From assembly GCF_014076495.1 (NCBI RefSeq), contig NZ_CP043575.1, positions 1,922,001 through 1,986,000 of the forward strand: a stretch of DNA of 64,000 bases. Reading direction: 5' to 3'. The first letter of the stretch is position 1, and each line of letters begins with the position of its first letter. Shown piece by piece: positions 32,220-42,399 of the stretch. Made by a program: the position numbers and the translations under genes. The DNA is from Comamonas koreensis (GTDB taxonomy: Bacteria > Pseudomonadota > Gammaproteobacteria > Burkholderiales > Burkholderiaceae_C). The notes beneath the pieces are model-generated. The model ran no database searches. It saw nothing but the letters and a program-made list of their open reading frames with translations, and was not told the origin of the DNA.

Positions 32220-33167
32220 ATGCGCGACCAAGCCCTGTTTGACAAGATTGACCTGCACCTGATCCGGGTGCTGCACACGGTGCTGACCGAGCGCAGCGTC
32301 TCGCGGGCGGCCTTGCGCCTGGGCATGTACCAGCCGGCGGTGTCGGCCGCACTCAAGCGCCTGCGCGACCTGGTGGGCGACCCTTTGCTGGTGCGCTCGG
32401 GCGCGGCGATGATGCCCACCGACAAGGGCCAGCGCATGGTCGAGCCGGCCGCTGCCATCCTGCGCGCTGCCGAAGGCCTGTTCAGCGATGCCCGCGATTT
32501 TGACCCGCAGACGGCGACCCGCACTTTCCGCATTGCAGCGAGTGATTACTTCGATCCGCTGTTCCTGCCCGCGCTGGTCGCGCGCATCAAGTCCGAGGCG
32601 CCGCTGTGCGTGGTGGAGATCTACCCGCTGTCGTCCGAAACCCACTACCACGCCCAGCTCGCCCAGGGCGATATCGATGTGGTGGTGGGCAACTGGCTGC
32701 AGCCCACCGGTGACCTGCACATGACCAGCCTGATGAGCGATGAGGTGGTGAGCCTGGTCAGCCGCCGCCACCCGGCCGTGCGGCGGGGCTGGGATGTCGA
32801 GGCCTGGCTGCAGGCCGAGCATATTGCGCCCACTGCCACGCACCCGGGCGCGCGCGGCATCATCGACGCCCGGCTTGATGCACTGGGGGTGGAGCGGCGC
32901 ATCATGGCGCGCTGCGCCCACTTCAGTGCCATTCCTGCCATGGTGGCATCGAGCTTGCTTGTGCTGACCACGGGGCGCCAGTTCTGTGAGCGCTTTGTCG
33001 ACACGCATGCGCTGGCCATTTTGGACTGCCCGCTGGCGCTGCCGCCGCTCGATTACTACCTGCTGTGGCACGCCCGGACCCATGCCTCTGATGCGGCCAT
33101 CTGGCTGCGCAGCTGCCTGAAAAAAACCGCGCTCTCGCTGCGAAGCCCGGCGGGCTATTCGCCGTGA
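32220..33167 (+). CDS. LysR-family transcriptional regulator
   Basis: This 315-residue LTTR has its HTH in the first 60 residues: DLHLIRVLHTVLTERSVSRA, LGMYQPAVSAALKRLRD and GDPLLVRSG. This is the NodD/NahR/LeuO-like branch. The co-inducer domain starts TATRTFRIAASDYFDPLFLP and contains GDIDVVVGNW, with TLTTGRQF-type residues later. The ATG at 32220 (MRDQALFDKIDLHL) fits the family; the open frame further upstream is non-coding GC-rich DNA. It lies 62 bases upstream of the nucleoside ABC operon on the same strand, so it may control that operon or the purine genes beyond it, possibly sensing a purine. This is inferred from position. Confidence 0.92.
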   Translation: MRDQALFDKIDLHLIRVLHTVLTERSVSRAALRLGMYQPAVSAALKRLRDLVGDPLLVRSGAAMMPTDKGQRMVEPAAAILRAAEGLFSDARDFDPQTATRTFRIAASDYFDPLFLPALVARIKSEAPLCVVEIYPLSSETHYHAQLAQGDIDVVVGNWLQPTGDLHMTSLMSDEVVSLVSRRHPAVRRGWDVEAWLQAEHIAPTATHPGARGIIDARLDALGVERRIMARCAHFSAIPAMVASSLLVLTTGRQFCERFVDTHALAILDCPLALPPLDYYLLWHARTHASDAAIWLRSCLKKTALSLRSPAGYSP

Positions 33168-33229
33168 GTGAGCGCATCTTCGCGTTTTATCCCGCGCTCG
33201 GGTAACAATTTGAGGGACAATTGCCGCCC

Positions 33230-34822
33230 ATGAAAGAACAGACCCCGACACCGACGACCGATGGCGCGGCCGCGCCCCGGTTACAGCTGATCGGCATCAC
33301 CAAGCGCTACCCAGCGGTTGTAGCCAATAACAAAGTAGCGTTGACTGTACGCGCCGGGGAAATCCACGCCGTGCTGGGCGAGAACGGCGCGGGCAAGTCC
33401 ACGTTGATGAAGATCATCTACGGCTCGGTCAAACCCGATGAGGGACAGATCCTGGTCGACGGCCAGCCAGTGCAGATCCGCAACCCCCAGGAGGCACGCC
33501 AGCTGGGCATCAGCATGGTGTTCCAGCATTTCAGCCTGTTTGACACCTTGACGGTGGCCGAGAACGTCTGGCTGGGTCAGAACAAGCGGATGTCGCTCGC
33601 GGAAGTGACCGCCCGCATCACCGAGGTGGCCAGCGAGTATGGCCTGGACATCGATCCGCAGCGGCCGGTGCACAGCCTGTCGGTGGGCGAGATGCAGCGG
33701 GTGGAGATCATCCGCGGCCTGCTCACCCGCCCCCGCGTGCTGATCCTCGATGAGCCGACCTCGGTGCTCACGCCCCAGGCGGTGGAAAAGCTGTTTGTCG
33801 TGCTGCGCAAGCTGGCCGCCGAGGGCTGCAGCATTCTCTATATCAGCCACAAGCTCCATGAAATCCGCGCGCTGTGCACCGCCTGTACGGTGCTGCGTGG
33901 TGGCGAGGTGACCGGCGAGTGCGACCCGCGTGAGCAAAGCAATGCCTCTCTGTCGCGCATGATGATTGGCGCCGAGCCGCCGATGCTCAAGCTGCGCCCC
34001 AGCCAGGCAGGGGCCACGGTGCTGAGCGTGCAGCAGCTGCGCCTGGCCAAGCAGGACCCGTTTGGTGTGGACCTGGATGGCATTTCGCTGCAGGTGCGGG
34101 CCGGCGAGGTGGTGGGGATTGCCGGTGTCTCGGGCAATGGCCAAAAGGAGCTGCTCTATGCGCTCTCGGGCGAAGACATGCGCGCCGAGCCGCAGGCCGT
34201 GCTGATGGATGCCACGCCGATGGGGCGCATGGGCCCGGGCCAGCGCCGCGCGCTGGGCCTGCATTTTGTGCCCGAGGAACGCCTGGGCCGGGGCGCCGTG
34301 CCCAGCATGAGCCTGGCGCACAACCTGGTGCTGACGCGCAATGAGATGCTGGGCGCCGGCGGCTGGCTGCGCATGGGCCAGCTCGACCAGATGGCGCGGG
34401 GCATCATCGCGCGCTTTGGTGTCAAAGCTGGTGGCCCGCAGGCGAGTGCGCAGTCGCTCTCGGGCGGCAACCTGCAAAAGTTCATCGTGGGCCGGGAAAT
34501 CGATGCCCAGCCCCGCCTGCTGATCGTCTCGCAGCCCACCTGGGGGGTGGATGTGGGCGCGGCAGCGCAGATCCGCGGCGAGATCCTGGCGCTACGCGAT
34601 GCGGGCTGCGCCGTGCTGGTGCTCAGTGAGGAGTTGGAAGAATTGTTTGAAATCAGTGATCGCCTGCATGTGATTGCCAAGGGCCGCCTGTCGCCATCGG
34701 TGGCGCGGGCCGATGCCTCGGTGCAGTTGATCGGCGAATGGATGAGTGGCCTCTGGGAAGGCCGCAATGCCGCCCCGGCTGCCGCTGCTGCCGCTCTCGC
34801 CGAGGAGGGCCGCCATGCTTAA
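33230..34822 (+). CDS. Nucleoside/purine ABC importer ATP-binding protein (BMP-type, tandem ATPase)
   Basis: This 530-residue protein has two fused ATPase domains like RbsA or YufO/NupO. In domain 1, Walker A is GENGAGKST at residues 50-58, the Q-loop is MVFQHFSLF, the signature is LSVGEMQRVEI and Walker B is VLILDEPTSVL. Domain 2 has a degenerate P-loop (GIAGVSGNGQKEL), signature LSGGNLQKFIVGRE and a Walker B lacking the catalytic acidic pair (LLIVSQPTWGVD), as usual in this family. The ATG at 33230 has GAGGGA 12 bases upstream; a TTG three codons earlier is less likely. It overlaps the first permease by 8 bases and belongs to an operon with two permeases and BMP lipoproteins, pointing to nucleosides or purine bases as cargo. 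Confidence 0.94.
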   Translation: MKEQTPTPTTDGAAAPRLQLIGITKRYPAVVANNKVALTVRAGEIHAVLGENGAGKSTLMKIIYGSVKPDEGQILVDGQPVQIRNPQEARQLGISMVFQHFSLFDTLTVAENVWLGQNKRMSLAEVTARITEVASEYGLDIDPQRPVHSLSVGEMQRVEIIRGLLTRPRVLILDEPTSVLTPQAVEKLFVVLRKLAAEGCSILYISHKLHEIRALCTACTVLRGGEVTGECDPREQSNASLSRMMIGAEPPMLKLRPSQAGATVLSVQQLRLAKQDPFGVDLDGISLQVRAGEVVGIAGVSGNGQKELLYALSGEDMRAEPQAVLMDATPMGRMGPGQRRALGLHFVPEERLGRGAVPSMSLAHNLVLTRNEMLGAGGWLRMGQLDQMARGIIARFGVKAGGPQASAQSLSGGNLQKFIVGREIDAQPRLLIVSQPTWGVDVGAAAQIRGEILALRDAGCAVLVLSEELEELFEISDRLHVIAKGRLSPSVARADASVQLIGEWMSGLWEGRNAAPAAAAAALAEEGRHA

Positions 34823-35897
34823 GCTAGAGCAACGCCCCCAGGCCTCGCGCTTTTGGACTTTTGGCTCGCCGGTGCTGGCCTTGCTGATCACCGTGCTGAT
34901 CGGCGTGGGCCTGTTTGTGCTGCTGGGCAAGGACCCGGTCAAGGGCCTGCAGGCCTTTTTCTGGGAGCCGATCAAGTCTGGCTACGCGCTGGGCGAGCTG
35001 ACGATGAAGGCCACGCCGCTGCTGCTGATTGCACTGGGCCTGGCCGTCTGCTTTCGCTCCAATGTCTGGAACATTGGTGCCGAGGGCCAGTTTGTCATTG
35101 GCGCCGTGGCCGCGGGCGGTATGGCCTTGCTGGCTGACAAGAACACCGGGCCCTGGATCGTGCCCGTCATCCTGCTGGCTGGCATGCTCGGCGGCATGGT
35201 CTGGGCCGGCATCGTGGCCTGGCTGCGCGACCGCTTCAATGCCAACGAGATCCTCGTCAGCCTGATGCTGGTCTATGTCGCCACGCTGGTGCTGGGCTAC
35301 CTGGTCTACGGGCCCTGGAAAGACCCGATGGGCTACAACTTTCCGCAGACCAAGAGCTTCGAGAAAATCACGCAAATCCCCAAACTGGTGCAAGGCATGC
35401 GCATGAACATCGGCGTGCTGATTGCGCTGGCCGGTGCTGCGCTGCTGTGGGTCTACCTGTTCCGCACCCGCGCCGGGCTGGCCCAGCAGGTGGGGGGCCT
35501 GGCGCCCTCGGCGGCCCGCTATGCCGGCTTTTCGTCGCGCAAGGCCTTGTGGACGGCGCTGATGATCTCGGGCGCCACTGCCGGCCTGGCCGGCGCACTG
35601 GAAGTGGCCGGCCCCCTGGGCCAGCTCACCCCCTATGTGCCCGCCGGCTATGGCTTTGCGGCCATCATCGTCGCCTTTGTCGGTCGCCTGCACCCGGTGG
35701 GCATGGTTTTCTCCGCGATTCTTATGAGCATGTTCTATATCGGCGGAGAGCTGGCGCAGTCGCGCCTGGGCCTGCCCAAGGCCCTGACCGGCGTCTTCCA
35801 GGGGCTGCTGCTGTTCACCTTGCTGGCTTGCGACACCTTGGTGGTCTACCGCCTGCGTTGGGTGGCATCGCGCGCCGCAGTGAAAGGAGGCCTGTGA
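34815..35897 (+). CDS. ABC transporter permease, nucleoside/BMP type (NupP-like)
   Basis: This 360-residue inner-membrane permease has about nine to ten hydrophobic segments. Family markers are PLLLIALGLAVCFRSNVWNI followed by GAEGQF, the NANEILVSLMLVYVA segment, and GFAAIIVAFVGRLHPVGM near the C-terminus. The ATG at 34815 overlaps the ATPase stop by 8 bases, and the stop overlaps the next start in a TGATG arrangement, so all three are translationally coupled. It is the first of two non-identical permeases that form the channel. Confidence 0.94.
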   Translation: MLKLEQRPQASRFWTFGSPVLALLITVLIGVGLFVLLGKDPVKGLQAFFWEPIKSGYALGELTMKATPLLLIALGLAVCFRSNVWNIGAEGQFVIGAVAAGGMALLADKNTGPWIVPVILLAGMLGGMVWAGIVAWLRDRFNANEILVSLMLVYVATLVLGYLVYGPWKDPMGYNFPQTKSFEKITQIPKLVQGMRMNIGVLIALAGAALLWVYLFRTRAGLAQQVGGLAPSAARYAGFSSRKALWTALMISGATAGLAGALEVAGPLGQLTPYVPAGYGFAAIIVAFVGRLHPVGMVFSAILMSMFYIGGELAQSRLGLPKALTGVFQGLLLFTLLACDTLVVYRLRWVASRAAVKGGL

Positions 35898-36817
35898 TGG
35901 AATCCTATGCACTGCTGTTGGGCGCCACGCTGAGCGCTGGCACCGTGTTGGCGCTCGCCGCACTGGGCCTGCTGATCAACGAGAAGGCCGGCATCGTCAA
36001 CCTGGGCGCCGAGGGCATGATGCTGTGCGCAGCGATTGCCGGTTTTGCCACCGTCGTCCACACCGGCAGCACCTGGCTGGGCTTTGGCGCGGGCATGCTC
36101 GCTGGCGCCGTGTTGGCCGCCATCTTTGGCGTGCTGGTGATCTGGCTCAACACCAACCAGTACGCCACGGGCCTGGCACTGTCGCTGTTTGGCGCCGGTT
36201 TCTCGGCTTTTGTCGGCCTGTCCTACGTGCAGGCCAAGCTGCCCAGCCTGCCCAAGTACGCGATTCCGGGCCTGGCCGATATCCCGCTCTTGGGCCCGGC
36301 GCTCTTTAGCTTGCACCCGCTGGTATATGGCGCCATGGCGCTGGTGCTGGTGATGATGTGGTTCCTCTACCGCACGCGCGCAGGCCTCGTGCTGCGTGCC
36401 GTCGGTGAATCGCCCACATCTGCCCATGCGCTGGGCTACCCGGTGCGCCGCATCCGCCTGATGGCGGTGGTGTTCGGTGGCGCGATGTGTGGCCTGGCCG
36501 GTGCCTATATCTCGACCGTCTATACGCCGCTGTGGGTGGAGGGCATGGTCTCGGGCCGGGGCTGGATTGCGCTGGCGCTGACCACCTTTGCCACCTGGCG
36601 CCCCGCGCGGGTGCTGCTGGGCGCCTACCTGTTTGGCGGTGTGACCATGCTGCAGTTCCACCTGCAGGCCAGCGGCGTGCAGCTGGCCAGCCAGCTGCTG
36701 TCGATGCTGCCTTACCTGGCCACCATCGTGGTGCTGGTGCTGATCTCGCGCAATCCAACCTGGATTCGCGCCAATATGCCGGCCTCGTTGGGCAAGCCTT
36801 TCTATCCCGGGTCATAA
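35897..36817 (+). CDS. ABC transporter permease, nucleoside/BMP type (NupQ-like)
   Basis: This 306-residue second permease begins right at the previous stop, with GGAGG shortly upstream. Typical features are GLLINEKAGIVNLGAEGMML, ATGLALSLFGAGFSAFVG and the RTRAGLVLRAVGESPTSA loop that contacts the ATPase. A GRGWIALALTTFATWRPARV segment follows. About eight membrane helices are expected. In this family the two permeases form a heterodimer. A 78-base gap with AAGGA before the next ATG leads to the BMP receptors. Confidence 0.94.
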   Translation: MESYALLLGATLSAGTVLALAALGLLINEKAGIVNLGAEGMMLCAAIAGFATVVHTGSTWLGFGAGMLAGAVLAAIFGVLVIWLNTNQYATGLALSLFGAGFSAFVGLSYVQAKLPSLPKYAIPGLADIPLLGPALFSLHPLVYGAMALVLVMMWFLYRTRAGLVLRAVGESPTSAHALGYPVRRIRLMAVVFGGAMCGLAGAYISTVYTPLWVEGMVSGRGWIALALTTFATWRPARVLLGAYLFGGVTMLQFHLQASGVQLASQLLSMLPYLATIVVLVLISRNPTWIRANMPASLGKPFYPGS

Positions 36818-36895
36818 GCGCGTGTCAGCACGCGCCCATCACAATAACAGCGGCCCGCTTTTTGTCCGTTCTTTATAAAAACCAAGGATTCATCC

Positions 36896-38044
36896 ATGCA
36901 AACCATGCGCAAGCGCTCCGTGATCAAGTTGATCGGCCTGTCGGCCCTGTCGTTGGCGACCCTGGCCGCCTGCGGCAAGAAGGAAGAGCCCGCCGCCCCG
37001 GCAGCTCCTGCGCCGGCTGCCGCCGCCCCTGCTGCCGACAAGCTCAAGGTCAGCTTCATGTATGTGAGCCCGATTGGTGACGGCGGCTGGACCTTCCAGC
37101 ACGAGCTGGCACGCAAAGCGATTGCACAGAAGTTTGGCGACAAGATCGAGACCTCGATGGTCGAGAGCGTGCCCGAGTCGGCCGATGCCGAGCGCGTGCT
37201 GCGCGACATGGCAGGCCAGGGCAACAAGCTCATTTTTGCGACCAGCTTTGGCTACCAGGAATTTGTGCAAAAGGCCGCTGCCGACCTCAAGGATGTGAAG
37301 TTCGAGCACGCCACCGGCTACAAGCAGGCCGACAACGTGGCGGTCTACGACACCAAGACCTTTGAAGGCGCCTACCTCGCCGGTATCGTGGCCGGCTCGA
37401 TGACCAAGACCAAGACCGTCGGTGTGGTCGCCTCGGTGCCGATTCCGGAAGTGGTGCGCAACATCAACAGCTTTGTGCTGGGCGCGCAAAGTGTGGACCC
37501 CAGCATCCAGGCCAAGGTGGTCTGGGTGAACGAATGGTTTGCACCGCCCAAGGAGTCGGAAGCGGCCACCAGCCTGATCAACGGCGGCGTGGATGTGATG
37601 TACCAGAACACCAACTCGCCCGCCGTCCTCAAGACCGCCGAAGAGCGCGGCGTCTACGCCTTTGGCAAGGACGGCGACATGAGCGCTTTTGCACCCAAGG
37701 CCCACCTGGGCTCGGCCGTGATCGACTGGACGCCTTACTACAGCAAGGTGGTCGAAGACACCTTGGCCGGCCAATGGCAGTCGGGCAACTTCTGGTGGGG
37801 TGTGAAGGAAGGTGCGATGGACCTGGTCAAGATTGCCGACCAGGTGCCCCAGGACGCCAAGGACAAGGTCGAAAAGGCCAAGCAAGGCATGAAGGACGGC
37901 AGCTTCGCCGTCTGGACCGGCCCGATCGTGGACAACAAGGGCCAGGAAGTGCTGGCCAGCGGCACGGTGGGCGATGATGCCTTCCTGCGCGGCATCAACT
38001 TCTATGTCAAGGGCATCGAAGGCGCAGTGCCCGGCGCCAAGTAA
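36896..38044 (+). CDS. BMP-family nucleoside-binding lipoprotein (copy 1)
   Basis: This 382-residue BmpA/Med-type receptor lipoprotein has lipobox LATLAAC with Cys26 as the lipidated residue, then an Ala/Pro linker (about residues 30-48). The binding domain starts KVSFMYVSPIGDGGWTFQHE. Further markers are ADAERVLRDMA, GAYLAGIVAGSMTKT, VVWVNEWFAPPKE, INGGVDVMYQN and GSAVIDWTPYY. Receptors of this family bind purine nucleosides or related compounds such as guanosine, adenosine and autoinducer-like furanones. It is the last gene tied closely to the permeases. A near-duplicate lies 200 bases downstream. An ATG at codon 4 (36905) is an alternative start. Confidence 0.95.
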   Translation: MQTMRKRSVIKLIGLSALSLATLAACGKKEEPAAPAAPAPAAAAPAADKLKVSFMYVSPIGDGGWTFQHELARKAIAQKFGDKIETSMVESVPESADAERVLRDMAGQGNKLIFATSFGYQEFVQKAAADLKDVKFEHATGYKQADNVAVYDTKTFEGAYLAGIVAGSMTKTKTVGVVASVPIPEVVRNINSFVLGAQSVDPSIQAKVVWVNEWFAPPKESEAATSLINGGVDVMYQNTNSPAVLKTAEERGVYAFGKDGDMSAFAPKAHLGSAVIDWTPYYSKVVEDTLAGQWQSGNFWWGVKEGAMDLVKIADQVPQDAKDKVEKAKQGMKDGSFAVWTGPIVDNKGQEVLASGTVGDDAFLRGINFYVKGIEGAVPGAK

Positions 38045-38245
38045 GCCGGCTGCAGCGCCAGGTCGGGACTTGGGCGCCCGGCCGGGCCTGCTGGCAAACA
38101 AACAACAGTGCCGCGCGGCGGGCCGGGCGGCACTTGGAACCTGGCCCGATTTATGCATATATTGGCCGGGCGATGTTCTACCCGCTGCAGGCCGGCATGG
38201 TGGCTTGTAGAGCTCGGCATTCCAACAACATTCGAGGACACACAG

Positions 38246-39394
38246 ATGACTGATTTCCGTAAGCGTTCGCTGATCAAGGTGGCCGCGCTCTCCGCGCTGG
38301 CTGCTGCCGCCGTCGTGGGTTGCAGCAAGAAGGAAGAGGCGCCAGCGCCTGCACCCGCTGCTGCCCCGGCAGCCGCAGCCCCTGCGGCCGATCCGCTGAA
38401 GATCGCCTTTGCCTACGTGGGCCCGGTGGGCGACGGCGGCTGGACCTTTGCACATGACCAGGCGCGCAAGGCGCTGGAGAAGGAATTTGGCGACAAGATC
38501 CAGACCAGCTTTGTCGAAAGCGTGCCCGAAGGCGCGGACGCCGAGCGCGTGCTGCGTGACATGGCCACCCAGGGCAACAAGCTGGTGTTTGGCACCACCT
38601 TTGGCTATATGGACGTGATCCAGAAGCTGGCGCCCGAGTTTGCCGATGTGAAATGGGAACACGCCACCGGCTACAAGGTGGCCGGCAATGTCAGCACCTA
38701 TGACAGCCGCACCTACGAAGGCGCGTACCTGGCCGGTATCATCGCCGGCTCGATGACCAAGTCCAACACCTTGGGCGTGGTGGGCTCGGTGCCGATCCCC
38801 GAGGTGATCCGCAACATCAACAGCTTCACCCTGGGCGCGCAAAGCGTCAACCCCAAGATCAGCACCAAGGTGGTCTGGGTCAATGAATGGTTCAGCCCTC
38901 CGAAGGAAACCGAAGCGGCCACCAGCCTGATCAATGGCGGCGCGGACATTCTGTTCCAGAACACCGACTCGCCGGCCGTGCTCAAGACCGCTGAAGAAAA
39001 GGGCAAGCGCGCCTTTGGCTGGGATTCGGACATGACCGCCTACGGCCCCAAGGCCCACCTGGGCTCGGCCATCATCAACTGGGCGCCATACTACATCGAC
39101 ACCACCCGCAGCGCGCTGGAAGGCAAGTGGACCAGCCGCCAGACCTGGTGGGGCGTGAAGGAAGGCACCATTGATCTGGTGTCCATGGCTGACGATGTGC
39201 CGGCCGAGACCAAGGCCAAGGTCGAAGAAGTCAAGAAGGGCCTCAAGGACGGTACGTTCAGCATCTGGAAGGGCCCCATCCTGGGCCAGGACGGCAAGGA
39301 GATCCTGGCAGCCGACAAGGTCGCCGACGACGAGTTCCTCAAGGGCATCAGCTTCTACATCAAGGGCGTGGAAGGCCAGGTTCCTGGCAAGTGA
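38246..39394 (+). CDS. BMP-family nucleoside-binding lipoprotein (copy 2)
   Basis: This 382-residue receptor is a tandem paralogue of the preceding gene, the same length with the lipobox Cys again at 26 (AAAAVVGC). The binding domain starts KIAFAYVGPVGDGGWTFAHD and aligns throughout with copy 1, with substitutions in likely ligand-facing positions (YQNTNSPAV against FQNTDSPAV, DWTPYYSKV against NWAPYYIDT). The ATG at 38246 follows a GAGGACACACAG leader. The 200-base gap upstream contains TTTATGCATATATTGG at about 38150, a possible separate promoter, so the two receptors may be expressed under different conditions. A hairpin follows at 39495. Confidence 0.95.
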   Translation: MTDFRKRSLIKVAALSALAAAAVVGCSKKEEAPAPAPAAAPAAAAPAADPLKIAFAYVGPVGDGGWTFAHDQARKALEKEFGDKIQTSFVESVPEGADAERVLRDMATQGNKLVFGTTFGYMDVIQKLAPEFADVKWEHATGYKVAGNVSTYDSRTYEGAYLAGIIAGSMTKSNTLGVVGSVPIPEVIRNINSFTLGAQSVNPKISTKVVWVNEWFSPPKETEAATSLINGGADILFQNTDSPAVLKTAEEKGKRAFGWDSDMTAYGPKAHLGSAIINWAPYYIDTTRSALEGKWTSRQTWWGVKEGTIDLVSMADDVPAETKAKVEEVKKGLKDGTFSIWKGPILGQDGKEILAADKVADDEFLKGISFYIKGVEGQVPGK

Positions 39395-39494
39395 TGCGCG
39401 GGCGCTGCGCCGGTGCTCGACGCCCGGCGTTCGATGTCCGTTCTAAACGCGAGTGGCAGCGGTGCTTTTGGCTCCGGTGCTAACATTGCGACCA

Positions 39495-39516
39495 AAGGCT
39501 GCCCCAGGGCAGCCTT
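39495..39516 (+). terminator. Terminator-like hairpin between bmp copy 2 and the Rieske gene
   Basis: Stem AAGGCTGCC/GGCAGCCTT with a very short loop, followed by GTCATTTATA rather than a T run. It ends only 27 bases before the Rieske ATG, so it may cause partial termination rather than a full stop. Confidence 0.6.
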
Positions 39517-39543
39517 GTCATTTATACCAAGAGATTTCCCCCG

Positions 39544-41578
<2,035 letters not shown>

Positions 41579-41591
41579 ACTGAAACGCTAA

Positions 41592-41625
41592 AGCAAACAG
41601 GGCGCCGCGAGGCGCCCTGTTTGCT
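41592..41625. terminator. Bidirectional hairpin terminator
   Basis: Perfect 15-bp inverted repeat AGCAAACAGGGCGCC/GGCGCCCTGTTTGCT with a GCGA loop, placed between convergent deaminase and HIT genes. The T run is short. Confidence 0.88.
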
Positions 41626-41643
41626 GGCAGGTGAGCGGCGACG

Positions 41644-42114
41644 TTAAGCGGCGGCTGCTGCGGGCACCGACTCCGACAGCATGGCATTGCGCAGCTGCAG
41701 CGCATAGCCTTCGAGCACCGCGCCGCCAGGCTCCTTGCGCGGCCAGCTGAAGCTCACGCCGTCGTCGGCATGGCGCGGCACGACATGCAGGTGGAAGTGC
41801 GCGACGGTCTGACCGCCTTCGACGCCATTGGCCTGCAGCAACGTGAGGCCTGCGGGCTCGAAAGCGATCTTGGCGGCCAGTGCCACCTTGCGCGCCGTCT
41901 GCATCACCGCAGCCGATTCTTCGTCGGTGATCTCGAAAATATTGGCTGCGTGGCGCTTGGTTGCGACCAGCACATGGCCGGGGTTGACCTGGCCCAGGTC
42001 CATGAAGGCGATCGTCAGCGCATCTTCATACACCTTGGCCGAAGGGATTTCTCCTTGCACCAGTCGGCAGAAAATGCAGACACCGGCAGGGGACGGATCA
42101 ACAAAATGCGGCAT
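41644..42114 (-). CDS. HIT-family nucleotide-binding hydrolase
   Basis: This 156-residue histidine-triad protein hydrolyses nucleoside phosphoramidates or dinucleotides. The triad AHFHLHVVPRH has His106, His108 and His110. An N-terminal CIFC pair (Cys14 and Cys17) fits the zinc-binding HIT subgroup; VNPGHVLVATKRHA and LLQANGVEGGQTVAHF are family hallmarks. The ATG at 42114 is preceded by AAGGAGGAGG, so the 50 upstream codons in the frame are excluded. It is divergent from guanine deaminase, with 285 bases between them. The Ala-rich C-terminus is unremarkable. Confidence 0.94.
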   Translation of the reverse strand: MPHFVDPSPAGVCIFCRLVQGEIPSAKVYEDALTIAFMDLGQVNPGHVLVATKRHAANIFEITDEESAAVMQTARKVALAAKIAFEPAGLTLLQANGVEGGQTVAHFHLHVVPRHADDGVSFSWPRKEPGGAVLEGYALQLRNAMLSESVPAAAAA

Positions 42115-42399
42115 GGGCCAAGCCTCCTCCTTGGGCTTTGGCAGCGGCTGCTGTCTGTGCAGTGCCACTACCAGTGGATTTAACCAACAGGTAAAACAAA
42201 CACTATAGACCGCAGATATGACCCGCGTATACATCTGAGCCTGGGGTTTTCCCTGGTTAACCATCGCGCTGCTGTCAGCCTACAGCCCGAGTTGCAGCGC
42301 GGTCAGCAGCCGGCACTGCCGACAGCGCTGCTGCGGCGCATAGAAACTATTGCCAGGTCCATATAACGGCAGACCTTGGCAGACGCTAAGCTTGGCAGC
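42115..42399. promoter_or_regulatory. Divergent region between HIT gene and guaD
   Basis: These 285 bases hold the leftward AAGGAGGAGG ribosome site of the HIT gene at 42121-42136 and an AT-rich centre around 42175-42215 (TTTAACCAACAGGTAAAACAA, CACTATAGACC). No clear operator was recognised, and guaD has no strong Shine-Dalgarno sequence. Confidence 0.4.
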
